A DNA stretch of 64,000 nt, taken from assembly GCA_002559145.1 (NCBI GenBank), contig NTXX01000001.1:270250-334249 (forward strand), in the 5' to 3' direction. Position 1 is the stretch's first letter. Every line of letters starts with the position of its first letter. The DNA is from Bacillus sp. AFS006103 (GTDB lineage: Bacteria; Bacillota; Bacilli; Bacillales; Cytobacillaceae). Below, one piece after another: positions 1-8,536 of the stretch. The notes beneath the pieces were generated by a model, which saw nothing but the letters and a program-made list of their open reading frames with translations, was not told the origin of the DNA and searched no databases. The position numbers and the translations under genes were made by a program.

Positions 1-158
1 GTAATTTTTACTTTATCGCCCATTTCTGAATCTAGTTCTTCAAGAACTGGAGCGATCATTTTACAAGGTCCGCACCATGGTGCCCAGAAATCTACAAGTA
101 CAAGGCCTGAACCTGTTTCAGCCGAAAAGTTTTGATCTGTTAAGTGTGAAATTGCCAT
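1..158 (-). CDS. trxA: Thioredoxin (partial, C-terminus outside window)
   Basis: This is the small dithiol-disulfide oxidoreductase that reduces cytoplasmic protein disulfides. The first 52 residues are visible and begin [11 protein letters not shown]. The redox motif WCGPC lies at residues 28-32, followed by the usual [10 protein letters not shown] helix. The ATG at 156-158 follows a strong AGGAGG. The gene runs off the left edge, so the C-terminal half cannot be checked. It lies downstream of etfA in the same direction, as in Bacillus subtilis, but a terminator separates the two. Confidence 0.97.
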   Translation of the reverse strand, partial: MAISHLTDQNFSAETGSGLVLVDFWAPWCGPCKMIAPVLEELDSEMGDKVKI

Positions 159-277
159 TTATATTGCCCTCCTAATGATTACTGAATTCCTACCGAAAGT
201 ATAACATCGTTTGAATAATCAAGCTATTAAATTGCTTCATCGATCATTTTTCCCCGTTAGGCTCCTAAGTATCCATA

Positions 278-312
278 AAAATAAAGCGAGCGGAGTCCTT
301 TCCGCTCGCCCT
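278..312 (-). terminator. Intrinsic terminator after etfA
   Basis: On the minus strand GCGAGCGGA pairs with TCCGCTCGC across a short loop, followed by TTTATTTTT. It lies a few bases beyond the etfA stop and ends the lipid-degradation operon before trxA. Confidence 0.85.
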
Positions 313-317
313 TATTA

Positions 318-1295
318 TTATGAGTGTACTTTGAGCTTTTTAAACTCTTCCGTTAGTAACGGAACAACTTCAAACAAATCACCGACGATTCCGTAATCGG
401 CAACTTTGAAGATGTTAGCCTCTGGGTCTTTATTGATAGCAACAATTACTTTGGAGTTAGACATTCCTGCTAAGTGTTGAATGGCTCCAGAAATACCACA
501 GGCGATGTAAAGATCTGGTGTGACGACCTTACCAGTCTGACCAATTTGTAAAGAGTAATCGCAATAGTCGGCATCACAGGCACCACGTGAAGCACCTACC
601 GCACCCCCAAGGACATTGGCAAGTTCTTTAAGCGGCTCAAATCCATCCGCACTCTTCACTCCGCGACCTCCAGATATAACAACTTTCGCTTCACTAAGGT
701 CAACGCCTTCGCTAGCTTTTCTGACTACTTCTTTAATAATGGCACGCAGGTCTTTAATTTCAACTGAAAGGTTTGAAACCTCTCCAGTTCTGCTTTCATC
801 TTTTTGCAATGGAGCAATATTATTTGGACGGACCGTTGCAAATATTAAGCCTTCGGTCACAATTTTCTTTTCAAATGCTTTCCCAGAGTAGATTGGTCTT
901 GTGAATACAACATTCCCGCCCGCAGCCTCAACAGCCGTCGCATCGGAAATTAAACCTGATGCTAATTTTCCAGCAATTCTAGGTGAGAGGTCTTTGCCCA
1001 GTGAAGTATGACCTAAAACTAAGCCTTCTGGTTTTTCTTGGTCAATCACGGCTAAAAGTGCTTGTGCGTACCCATCTGAAGTATAAAGATTTAACTTTTC
1101 ATCTTCAACCGCCACGACGCGGTCTGCACCATTTTGGATTAATTCCGTCCCTAAAGCGCTTACAGAAGCACCGACTAAAACACCAACCACTTCTCCGCCC
1201 TCAGCAACCGTTTTTGCTGCTGCAATTGCTTCGAAAGATACATTACGTAATGAACCGTCACGAACTTCTCCTAATACTAATACTTTTCTTGACAT
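318..1295 (-). CDS. etfA: Electron transfer flavoprotein alpha subunit
   Basis: EtfA (325 residues) is the FAD-carrying subunit of the ETF heterodimer that takes electrons from acyl-CoA dehydrogenases during beta-oxidation. The N-terminal alpha/beta domain starts SRKVLVLGEVRDG. The conserved C-terminal FAD-binding domain is clear from about residue 205 onward, with SGGRGVKS, GASRGACDADYC, QIGQTGKVVTPDLYIACGIS and HLAGM. The length is normal. It follows etfB by 40 bp with its own AGGAGG ribosome-binding site, so the two are co-transcribed. It is the last gene of the fadR-fadB-etfB-etfA unit. Confidence 0.97.
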   Translation of the reverse strand: MSRKVLVLGEVRDGSLRNVSFEAIAAAKTVAEGGEVVGVLVGASVSALGTELIQNGADRVVAVEDEKLNLYTSDGYAQALLAVIDQEKPEGLVLGHTSLGKDLSPRIAGKLASGLISDATAVEAAGGNVVFTRPIYSGKAFEKKIVTEGLIFATVRPNNIAPLQKDESRTGEVSNLSVEIKDLRAIIKEVVRKASEGVDLSEAKVVISGGRGVKSADGFEPLKELANVLGGAVGASRGACDADYCDYSLQIGQTGKVVTPDLYIACGISGAIQHLAGMSNSKVIVAINKDPEANIFKVADYGIVGDLFEVVPLLTEEFKKLKVHS

Positions 1296-1335
1296 TCCAT
1301 ATACCTCCTGAGAACAATTTTTGTAAAAAAAACGA

Positions 1336-2109
1336 TTAAATTACTTTTGCTTCGCTATGAAGAAGATGAACAAGTTCCTTTACTTGATCATTCAAATCGC
1401 CAGCTAAAACTCTGCCTGCTTCTTTTTTAGGAGGCAAATAGATTTCAATTGTTTTAGTTTTTGCTTCCACATCGTCCTCTTCAAGATCAAGGTCGTCTAA
1501 TTCTAATTCCTCAAGCGGCTTCTTCTTTGCTTTCATGATTCCAGGTAAGGAAGGATAGCGAGGCTCGTTCAGACCTTGCTGTGCTGTTACTAATAGAGGA
1601 AGATTTGTTTCAATGACTTCGGAATCGCCTTCAACGTCACGCGTAACCGTTACATTTGTTCCATCAATTTCTAGCTTCGTAATGGTTGTTACATATGGAA
1701 TGTTCAAAAGTTCAGCGACACGTGGTCCAACTTGACCTGTTCCGCCATCAATCGCGACATTTCCGCCAATGATCAAATCTGCATCTTTATCCTTTAAATA
1801 TTCAGCAAGGATTTTTGCTGTGGTGTATTGATCCCCGTTCTCAACATCGTCTTCTGTGTTGATAAGGACAGCTTTGTCAGCACCCATCGCAAGTGCAGTA
1901 CGTAATTGCTTTTCAGATTCTTCACTTCCAACAGAAATGACCGTTACTTCTCCACCCTTAGCATCGCGGACTTGAATAGCTTCTTCAATCGCATATTCAT
2001 CATAAGGATTGATGATAAATTCGGCACCATCCTCATTGATTTTTCCACCGCGAATAGAAATTTTCTCTTCGGTATCAAAGGTTCTTTTCATTAATACGTA
2101 AATTTTCAT
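1336..2109 (-). CDS. etfB: Electron transfer flavoprotein beta subunit
   Basis: EtfB (257 residues from the chosen start) is the AMP-binding partner of EtfA. It begins MKIYVLMKRTFDTEEKI. The body has the family pattern DEYAIEEAIQVRD, VISVG and the AMP-binding segment GGNVAIDGGTGQVGPRVAE near residues 115-135. An upstream in-frame extension of nine codons exists, but GGAGGG lies just before the ATG at 2107-2109, which decides the start. It sits between fadB and etfA in the beta-oxidation operon. Confidence 0.96.
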   Translation of the reverse strand: MKIYVLMKRTFDTEEKISIRGGKINEDGAEFIINPYDEYAIEEAIQVRDAKGGEVTVISVGSEESEKQLRTALAMGADKAVLINTEDDVENGDQYTTAKILAEYLKDKDADLIIGGNVAIDGGTGQVGPRVAELLNIPYVTTITKLEIDGTNVTVTRDVEGDSEVIETNLPLLVTAQQGLNEPRYPSLPGIMKAKKKPLEELELDDLDLEEDDVEAKTKTIEIYLPPKKEAGRVLAGDLNDQVKELVHLLHSEAKVI

Positions 2110-2217
2110 GGTTTCCCTCCTAATATTTCCGAGCATTCGCTCAGTTTGAAAGATTAAGAAAACTTTTAAGAAAAAAATTTTTATTTAACTTCCACTGCTA
2201 AAGACTTAGTGTAAAGC

Positions 2218-2991
2218 TTATTCCCCTTTAAAATGTGGTTCCCTTTTTTCAATAAAGGCTTGGATGCCTTCCTTGCCGTCGTTCGAGACAAATACTTTAC
2301 CAAATAGCTCTGATTCTTTTTTTGAACCTTCATAGAACTCTTCTGTTTTTGCATAGTTTAATAGTTCGATGGCAGCATTAATCGATCCTGGACTTTTCTT
2401 TGCGATTTTTCCTGCAAGCTTATAAGCCTGTTCCAATACCTCATCTTCTGAATAGGCATGATTAGCTAACCCATATTGGACAGCTTCCGCGCCTGTAATT
2501 GGCTCAGAAGTGAACAGCATTTCAGCAGCTCTTGCAACACCCACATATTTGGGCAGACGTTGAGTACCAGCAAATCCAGGAATTAACCCGAGTTGCAGCT
2601 CTGGAAGACCAAGTTTGGCATTTTCACTAACTAAGCGAATGTGACAAGCCATCGCAAGTTCAAGACCACCGCCGAGCGCCGCACCATGGATTGCTGCAAT
2701 AATCGGCTTCGGATATTTCTCCATCCGGTCAAATAGATCTTGCCCAAACTTTCCAAGGTTTGAAAATCCTTCTGAAGTAGAAACGGTTGTAAATTCTTTA
2801 ATGTCAGCACCTGCAGAGAAGAATCTCCCTTCTCCGTGAATGACGATTACTCTAATTTCACGGTTTGGTTCGATTTCATCAAGCACTGCCGACAATTCCC
2901 TTAAAAGACCTGAAGAAAGGGCATTTGCCGGCGGACGAGCAATTGTAATCGTCGCAATATGGTTTTGATACGACCATTTTAAATATTCCAA
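2218..2991 (-). CDS. fadB: Enoyl-CoA hydratase (crotonase family)
   Basis: This 257-residue protein hydrates trans-2-enoyl-CoA in beta-oxidation. Crotonase hallmarks are present: the oxyanion-hole segments FSAGADIKEF (about 57-66) and AALGGGLELAMACHIRL (about 104-120), then GLPELQLGLIPGFAGTQRL, which carries the catalytic glutamate. The position between fadR and etfB matches B. subtilis fadB (ysiB). The start follows GGGGGA with good spacing. It should be controlled by the FadR box upstream of fadR through the shared transcript. Confidence 0.93.
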   Translation of the reverse strand: MEYLKWSYQNHIATITIARPPANALSSGLLRELSAVLDEIEPNREIRVIVIHGEGRFFSAGADIKEFTTVSTSEGFSNLGKFGQDLFDRMEKYPKPIIAAIHGAALGGGLELAMACHIRLVSENAKLGLPELQLGLIPGFAGTQRLPKYVGVARAAEMLFTSEPITGAEAVQYGLANHAYSEDEVLEQAYKLAGKIAKKSPGSINAAIELLNYAKTEEFYEGSKKESELFGKVFVSNDGKEGIQAFIEKREPHFKGE

Positions 2992-3015
2992 ACTAACTCC
3001 CCCCTATTGTAACAT

Positions 3016-3600
3016 CTACCGGCTACCGCAGCCATTGATTAAAAGGCGATGGACTGGGGACGCCAGTGCAAGCAGATCATACTTTTCCTCGTTCATTACC
3101 CATGATGTCACGGTTTCATCAATTGTTCCGAATATCATTTGCCGGGCCAGACGAACATCGAGGTCGACGGAAAACTCTCCTGTTTCTATGCCTTCAATAA
3201 CTATCTTATCGATTACCTGTAGATAACCTTTTAGAACATCATTAATTCGAAGTCGCAATTCCTTATTCGATTGCCTTAACTCGAGTTGTGTCACGATGGC
3301 CATATGATGGTCTTTTGAGAGCATACTGAAATGAGCTTCTATCATCTTTAATAACTTCTCCGCCGCCGTCCCTTTTCCTGCTATCATTGTATCTATTTTT
3401 TCAATAAAACTTCCCATTTTTTCTTCAAAGAGAGAGATAAGGATGTCTTCTTTGTTTTTAAAATAAAGATAAATGGTCCCATCCGCCACGCCGGCCTGTT
3501 TGGCAATCTTTGACACCTGCGCTTGATGGTATCCATTTTCAGCGATGACAACTACTGCTGCATCAATAATTTGCATGTATTTTGGTTTACTTTTCTTCAA
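3016..3600 (-). CDS. fadR: TetR-family fatty-acid degradation repressor FadR
   Basis: This 194-residue TetR regulator has an N-terminal helix-turn-helix (residues 10-55: IIDAAVVVIAENGY, VSKIAKQAGVADGTIYLYFKNKEDIL) and a helical ligand domain. In B. subtilis the orthologue (YsiA) represses beta-oxidation genes and is released by long-chain acyl-CoA. The gene starts with TTG at 3598-3600, preceded by AGGAGGAGGG. A perfect FadR operator sits in its own promoter region. The B. subtilis neighbourhood (lcfA, fadR, fadB, etfB, etfA) supports the name. Confidence 0.94.
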   Translation of the reverse strand: MKKSKPKYMQIIDAAVVVIAENGYHQAQVSKIAKQAGVADGTIYLYFKNKEDILISLFEEKMGSFIEKIDTMIAGKGTAAEKLLKMIEAHFSMLSKDHHMAIVTQLELRQSNKELRLRINDVLKGYLQVIDKIVIEGIETGEFSVDLDVRLARQMIFGTIDETVTSWVMNEEKYDLLALASPVHRLLINGCGSR

Positions 3601-3661
3601 CTATATCCCTCCTCCTGAGCGAAAAGGTCCGTTTTAGTTAATCCAATTATAAAGAAAAATA

Positions 3662-3679
3662 TGAATGAATAGTCATTCA
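3662..3679. promoter_or_regulatory. FadR operator
   Basis: TGAATGAATAGTCATTCA is an 18-bp palindrome that matches the B. subtilis FadR consensus TGAATGAMTANTCATTCA at every position. It lies directly downstream of the fadR promoter -10 hexamer, so bound repressor would block fadR-fadB-etfBA transcription. No second copy was found in the lcfA promoter. Confidence 0.93.
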
Positions 3680-3686
3680 TATTTCA

Positions 3687-3715
3687 ATAATAGAGATTAA
3701 CTGTATATCTGTCAA
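3687..3715 (-). promoter_or_regulatory. sigma-A promoter of fadR-fadB-etfBA
   Basis: On the minus strand TTGACA (3710-3715) and TATTAT (3687-3692) are separated by 17 bp. The FadR box begins 8 bp downstream of the -10. This indicates a promoter separate from that of lcfA. Confidence 0.75.
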
Positions 3716-3798
3716 GATATACTATATAACATCTTTTGCTTTCGAACAAAGGGACAGGCTTAATCTGTCAAAAAAAAGAGGGAGCTATCATCCGTAAT

Positions 3799-5505
3799 TT
3801 ATGCGTGTTTTTGACTTTCTTCTTCTATTTTTTGTTTTTCTTCTTCCACCAGCATCCTCCTTAAAATTTTTCCAATCGCCGTTTTAGGCAGCTCTTTCCT
3901 AAATTCATATATTCTTGGAACTTTATAGGCAGCAAGATATTTTCTTGAAAAGTGGTTCATTTCCTCTTCGGTTACGGATGACCCTTCTTTTAAGACAATA
4001 TAGGCTTTTACCGTTTCCCCGCGATATGGATCCGGTATTCCTGCTGCTACAGCCTCGAGAACATCTGGGTGTTCATATAATACTTCCTCAATCTCTCTAG
4101 GATAAATATTGTAACCTCCTGCAATGATCATATCCTTCTTGCGGTCTACCACATAAAAGTATCCTTGTTCATCCATATAGCCCAGGTCTCCCGTATACAG
4201 CCAACCATCCTGTAATACTTCCTTTGTATCTTCTGGTCGATTCCAATAGCCCTTCATGATTTGCGGTCCTTTGATGGCAAATTCGCCAATTTCCTTTACC
4301 GGGACAGGTTCTCCGGTTTCCATCGATACAATCTTTACTTCTGTATCAGGCCAGGGGACACCAATACTGCCCTTCATCCTTGGTACATCCCATAGAAAGT
4401 TCGCATGTGTAACGGGCGAGGCTTCCGTTAATCCATACCCTTCAACAAGTTTCCCTCCCGATACTGCCTCAAACTGCTCCTGTACTTCAATTGGCAGTGC
4501 TGCTGAACCGCTGATACAAGAATGGATCGACGATAAATCATATTTTTTTAAATCAGGATAATTTAATATTCCTATATAAATTGTCGGCGCCCCAGGAAAC
4601 AGTGTCGGGCGTTGTTTTTGAATGGTCTTTAATGTTGTCTCGACATCGAATTTAGGTAATAATATCATTTTGTTAGCTTGCATCACCGACAAAATGAGTA
4701 CGGTTGTCATGCCATAAACATGAAAGAACGGGATGACCCCTAGAACCGATTCTTTTCCTGGTTTACATTTGTACAGCCATGCCTGACACATCTTTGTATT
4801 CGCTATTAAATTTTTATGTGTGAGCATAACCCCTTTTGGAAAGCCCGTGGTTCCTCCGGTATATTGAAGAAGCGCCACATCTTCAGCCGGGTTAAAATCA
4901 TAAATCTTTAGTTTTTGAGACTTCATTTTTATGATTTCCGAAAGTAAATGCGTATTTCCTTTGTGCTGTACATTCACGACAATTCCATATTGTTTTTTCT
5001 GGATGTAGGGATAAATTAGATTTTTAGGAAATGGCAAGTAGTTCTTGATAGCGGTTACAATTATATGCTGCAAGTCTGTTTGCGGCATCACTTTTGATAC
5101 GCGTGGGTAGAGGATGTCGAGTGTGATGATAGCCTTTGCGCCTGAATCTTTCATTTGGTATTCAAGTTCACGTTCCGTATATAACGGGTTGGTTTGAACA
5201 ACAATACCGCCTGCCATTAATATCGCAAAATAACTAATTACAGCCTGAGGTGTGTTTGGAAGCATAATGGCGACACGGTCACCTTTTGAGATACCTAGAG
5301 TCCCTTGCAAATAACCGGCAAAATTCATTACTTCTTCGTAGAGTTTCTTGTAGGTGATTTCTTTCCCCATAAAGTGAATGGCAACCTTTTCCGGATATTG
5401 ATGGGCAGAATTCACTAAGTATTGCTGTACTGGCTCCGAGGAGTATTCCAGTGTGACAGGAATTTCTTTTGGATACAGTGCTTGCCACGGTTTTGAATCA
5501 TACAT
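3799..5505 (-). CDS. lcfA: Long-chain fatty acid-CoA ligase
   Basis: This 568-residue adenylate-forming enzyme activates fatty acids to acyl-CoA using ATP. It has the AMP-binding P-loop YTGGTTGFPKG (about 213-223), the GYGLTEASP motif, the hinge region YTGDLGYMDEQGYF...VDRKKDMI, and the C-terminal catalytic lysine in PKTAIGKILRR. The product feeds FadB and the acyl-CoA dehydrogenase/ETF path encoded downstream, and long-chain acyl-CoA is the known FadR inducer. It has its own promoter with a palindrome different from the FadR box. A 198-bp gap separates it from fadR. Confidence 0.95.
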   Translation of the reverse strand: MYDSKPWQALYPKEIPVTLEYSSEPVQQYLVNSAHQYPEKVAIHFMGKEITYKKLYEEVMNFAGYLQGTLGISKGDRVAIMLPNTPQAVISYFAILMAGGIVVQTNPLYTERELEYQMKDSGAKAIITLDILYPRVSKVMPQTDLQHIIVTAIKNYLPFPKNLIYPYIQKKQYGIVVNVQHKGNTHLLSEIIKMKSQKLKIYDFNPAEDVALLQYTGGTTGFPKGVMLTHKNLIANTKMCQAWLYKCKPGKESVLGVIPFFHVYGMTTVLILSVMQANKMILLPKFDVETTLKTIQKQRPTLFPGAPTIYIGILNYPDLKKYDLSSIHSCISGSAALPIEVQEQFEAVSGGKLVEGYGLTEASPVTHANFLWDVPRMKGSIGVPWPDTEVKIVSMETGEPVPVKEIGEFAIKGPQIMKGYWNRPEDTKEVLQDGWLYTGDLGYMDEQGYFYVVDRKKDMIIAGGYNIYPREIEEVLYEHPDVLEAVAAGIPDPYRGETVKAYIVLKEGSSVTEEEMNHFSRKYLAAYKVPRIYEFRKELPKTAIGKILRRMLVEEEKQKIEEESQKHA

Positions 5506-5556
5506 AAGATCCCCCTTTTCTATGTGGATAATTATAAAAATTCAAACTTCTCTTCT

Positions 5557-5585
5557 ATTATAGTACAGTACTATACATTAAACAA
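5557..5585 (-). promoter_or_regulatory. lcfA promoter with 17-bp palindrome
   Basis: On the minus strand a -35 TTGTTT (5580-5585) and a perfect -10 TATAAT (5557-5562) are spaced by 17 bp. TATAGTACAGTACTATA (5559-5575) is a perfect inverted repeat with 8-bp arms that covers most of the spacer and part of the -10. Its location suggests an operator. It does not resemble the FadR consensus and the cognate protein is unknown. Confidence 0.65.
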
Positions 5586-5598
5586 TTGAGGATACTAC

Positions 5599-5638
5599 AA
5601 AAAAAATCACCGCTGAAAGGCTTCAGCAATGATTTTTA
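5599..5638 (-). terminator. Terminator of the zapA-to-DUF350 operon
   Basis: Arms around ATCATTGCTGAAG and CTTTCAGCGGTGAT form a hairpin followed by TTTTTTTG on the minus strand. It lies 2 bp past the stop codon of the small membrane peptide and upstream of the lcfA promoter. Confidence 0.8.
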
Positions 5639-5639
5639 T

Positions 5640-5723
5640 TTAAGCAAAAAACAACATATAAATTAAGCCGATTAGTAAAAACAAGCCGCATAATCCAAGT
5701 AGTACTTTAGCTAATGTCTCCAC
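5640..5723 (-). CDS. Small single-pass membrane peptide (27 residues)
   Basis: This is a short open frame starting GTG (5721-5723) and ending TAA (5640-5642). The product is almost entirely one hydrophobic helix (ETLAKVLLGLCGLFLLIGLI, then YMLFFA). AGGGGAGAAG precedes the start at suitable spacing. It begins 15 bp after the stop of the DUF350 gene and ends just before a terminator, so it is placed as the last gene of that operon. I do not recognise a family. Coding status is inferred from the ribosome-binding site, position and membrane-helix composition. Confidence 0.55.
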   Translation of the reverse strand: METLAKVLLGLCGLFLLIGLIYMLFFA

Positions 5724-5738
5724 TTTTTTCTTCTCCCC

Positions 5739-6146
5739 TTACGTAATCCCCGCTCCAATGACAATCGATAAGCCAATCGAAATAACCAACGAAAGAAAAC
5801 CAACGGCACGGTTATCATTTTGGATTTCTTCGTCAATTTTAAATTTTGGGGTTAGAAATTCAAAGATAAAATAACCAACTAATAATAAGAAAAAGCCATA
5901 AATCCCCCAGCCAACCATGGACAGGAGCGAATTGTTCTGTTCAATCGTATAGCGAAAGATATTGGCAACACCCAAAATTTTCCCTCCGGTTGCCATCGCC
6001 ACTGCCATATTACCTCTCTTTATTTCTTCCCAATTTTTATATTTGGTCACCATTTCAAAAATAGCCAAAAAGACAACCAAGCATAGAATCACTACGCTAT
6101 AATAAGCAGCAATTTGTATATATTCGTTCTCCCAAAACTGGTCCAT
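5739..6146 (-). CDS. yshE: DUF350 family integral membrane protein
   Basis: This 135-residue protein starts MDQFWENEYIQIAAYYS and has four hydrophobic segments (about 12-32, 50-70, 80-100, 115-135), as expected for DUF350 (YjfL-type) membrane proteins of unknown function. Eleven extra in-frame codons lie upstream, but GAGGAG before the ATG at 6144-6146 fixes the start. The position after mutS2 matches B. subtilis yshE. Confidence 0.88.
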   Translation of the reverse strand: MDQFWENEYIQIAAYYSVVILCLVVFLAIFEMVTKYKNWEEIKRGNMAVAMATGGKILGVANIFRYTIEQNNSLLSMVGWGIYGFFLLLVGYFIFEFLTPKFKIDEEIQNDNRAVGFLSLVISIGLSIVIGAGIT

Positions 6147-6165
6147 TGCCAAAACTCCTCGGACA

Positions 6166-8523
6166 TTATTTAAACTCAACGATGGTTACACCTGATCCGC
6201 CTTCCCCAGCTTCACCAAAGCGAATCTTTTTAACTTGACGATGGTTTTTTAAGTATTCCTGCACGCCTTGTCTTAAAACACCGGTACCTTTACCATGGAT
6301 AATCGAGACCCGCGGATAACTGGACAGCAGGGCATCATCAATATACTTTTCCACCTTAAGAAGGGCATCTTCATACCTTTCTCCACGCAGGTCTAACTCC
6401 ATTTTTACAATGGAATCTCGGCCTTTTACAATCGCCATCGGTTTGGTTTCGACTTGTTTTGGGGTGCTCATATATTCGAGATCTTTTTCTTTCACTTTCA
6501 TTTTGAGAATTCCGATTTGAACCTGCCATTCATTCGATGAAACCTTTACAACCAACGTACCCTTTTGATCGAAGGTAAGGACCTTCACCTCATCACCAGG
6601 GGTAAACGTATGTTTTTTAACTTTTTTGTTCGCGAGCGCAGCTGATTTTGGGATTTCAGGTGCTGCCCCTTCTAACCGCCTTTTGGCATCAATTAATTCA
6701 TGCTCTTTAATTTCTGCATGCTTCTCTGTTCGCATTTTGCGAAGGTCACGGATGACCTTGTCGGCCTCGCTTTTTGCCTCTTCAACAATTTCCCCGGCCT
6801 TTTCAGCCGCTTTTTCAAGCATCGAATCCTTCTTCTCGTAAAATTCCACTAGTTGTTTTTGCAAGTCCTGATGAAGATTTTCCGCAGATTTTAAATAATC
6901 ACGGGCTTCTTCCTGTTCTTTTTCGGCAAGCCGTTTACTTTCTTCTAACGAGGCTATCATCTTATCGATTTGGTTCGTATCTTCACTCACATGTGAGCGT
7001 GCAGCCTGAATGACTCGCTCATTTAAGCCAAGTCGTTTGGAAATTTCAAAGGCATTACTCCGTCCCGGTACACCTAACAACAATCTATAGGTTGGGCTTA
7101 ATGTCTCCACATTGAACTCAACACTTGCATTCAATACACCTTCACGGTTATATCCGTAGGCCTTTAATTCAGGGTAGTGGGTTGTAGCAATCACCCTTGC
7201 CCCCCGCTTGTGAACCTCATCCAAAATAGAAATCGCTAAGGCGGCACCTTCCTGTGGATCGGTTCCAGCACCAAGTTCGTCAAATAATACAAGGCTATTA
7301 AAATCAACTCGATTTAAGATTTCAACGATATTAACCATATGGGATGAAAAGGTACTTAAACTTTGTTCAATCGACTGTTCATCGCCTATATCAGCATACA
7401 CCGCATCAAAGACGGCTAGTTCTGAGCCATCATACGCAGGAACTTGCAAGCCTGCCTGTGCCATTAATGTACACAACCCAAGTGTTTTTAAGGTAACCGT
7501 TTTACCGCCCGTATTCGGACCTGTAATCACAATCGTTGTAAAGTCTTGCCCCAGCATAATATCGTTGGCAACCACTTCATCAATCGGAATGAGCGGATGT
7601 CTTGCCTTAAATAAAGCAATTCTCCCCTCATTATTCATGATTGGCATCGATGCTTTGATTCGTTTTCCATATCTTGCTTTAGCAAAAATAAAGTCCAAAT
7701 TAGCGAGAACTTCCACGATTACTTTGAGTTCGCTCTCGTGCTCGGCTGTTTCAGCGGATAGCTCGGAAAGAATTCTATCGATTTCCAGTTGTTCCTTGAC
7801 ACGAATATCCTGCAGTTGATTGTTTAATTGGACAATCACTTGTGGTTCGATAAACAGGGTTTGTCCGGATGCGCTTTGGTCATGAATGATTCCACCGTAG
7901 TGACCACGATATTCTTGTTTAACAGGGATTACAAAGCGGTCATTACGAATCGTGACAATCGCGTCGGAAAGCATTTTGCTGGCATTGGATGACCGAATCA
8001 TACTTTCTAGTTTTTCACGAACCCGTGACTCATTGGACCGAAGCTGATGCCTTAATGAACGCAGCAGATCACTTGCGCTGTCTAGCACCTCGCCGCCCTC
8101 ATCAATGGCTTGTTTGATTGCTTGCTCAAGATTTGTTAAGGGAATAATCCGCCCTACTTGTTCAGACAAAATTGGAATTTCTGTTCTCTCATCAGCAAAA
8201 TCACCGATAAACCGCTTCATTTGTCGGCTTGCATGGATGGTACTAGCAATTTGGACGAGTTCATGCGAACTTAGCACTCCACCTATAACAGAGCGTTTGA
8301 TGTGTGCGCGGATATCATGGACACCTGAGAGTGGGACATTCCCTTTCACACGAAACACCGTTGCAGCCTCATCTGTTTCTGCTTGAAGTTTGACTACTTC
8401 TTCAAAATCAGTTGAGGGCACTAAATCAGTTATTTTTTTCCTACCAAGTGACGAGGCAGCATGTTCTAACAGTTGCTCTTTTACTTTCGTGAATTCTAAT
8501 ACCTTTAAAGCTTTTTCTTGCAT
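6166..8523 (-). CDS. mutS2: Endonuclease MutS2 / ribosome rescue factor
   Basis: This 785-residue MutS-family ATPase lacks the mismatch-recognition domain. It has a core and clamp region, the Walker A motif [15 protein letters not shown] (about 330-344), Walker B around [19 protein letters not shown], a coiled-coil stretch from about 510 to 630, and a C-terminal Smr nuclease domain containing [13 protein letters not shown] and the [14 protein letters not shown] motif. Family members suppress homologous recombination or split collided ribosomes in B. subtilis. It starts 13 bp after polX in one operon. Confidence 0.96.
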   Translation of the reverse strand: MQEKALKVLEFTKVKEQLLEHAASSLGRKKITDLVPSTDFEEVVKLQAETDEAATVFRVKGNVPLSGVHDIRAHIKRSVIGGVLSSHELVQIASTIHASRQMKRFIGDFADERTEIPILSEQVGRIIPLTNLEQAIKQAIDEGGEVLDSASDLLRSLRHQLRSNESRVREKLESMIRSSNASKMLSDAIVTIRNDRFVIPVKQEYRGHYGGIIHDQSASGQTLFIEPQVIVQLNNQLQDIRVKEQLEIDRILSELSAETAEHESELKVIVEVLANLDFIFAKARYGKRIKASMPIMNNEGRIALFKARHPLIPIDEVVANDIMLGQDFTTIVITGPNTGGKTVTLKTLGLCTLMAQAGLQVPAYDGSELAVFDAVYADIGDEQSIEQSLSTFSSHMVNIVEILNRVDFNSLVLFDELGAGTDPQEGAALAISILDEVHKRGARVIATTHYPELKAYGYNREGVLNASVEFNVETLSPTYRLLLGVPGRSNAFEISKRLGLNERVIQAARSHVSEDTNQIDKMIASLEESKRLAEKEQEEARDYLKSAENLHQDLQKQLVEFYEKKDSMLEKAAEKAGEIVEEAKSEADKVIRDLRKMRTEKHAEIKEHELIDAKRRLEGAAPEIPKSAALANKKVKKHTFTPGDEVKVLTFDQKGTLVVKVSSNEWQVQIGILKMKVKEKDLEYMSTPKQVETKPMAIVKGRDSIVKMELDLRGERYEDALLKVEKYIDDALLSSYPRVSIIHGKGTGVLRQGVQEYLKNHRQVKKIRFGEAGEGGSGVTIVEFK

Positions 8524-8536
8524 GGAGATAACCTCC

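Noticed and set aside
616..1339. Plus-strand open frames opposite etfA
   Set aside because: They are antisense shadows of a well-supported gene, without start signals or recognisable families. The same applies to the many other frames opposite mutS2, pheT, dnaB, polA and dnaE.
3745..3780. GACAG...CTGTC hairpin next to a run of A, considered as an lcfA terminator
   Set aside because: On the transcribed minus strand the T run precedes the stem, so it cannot act as a normal intrinsic terminator for lcfA. It would only fit a plus-strand transcript, and no plus-strand gene is present.
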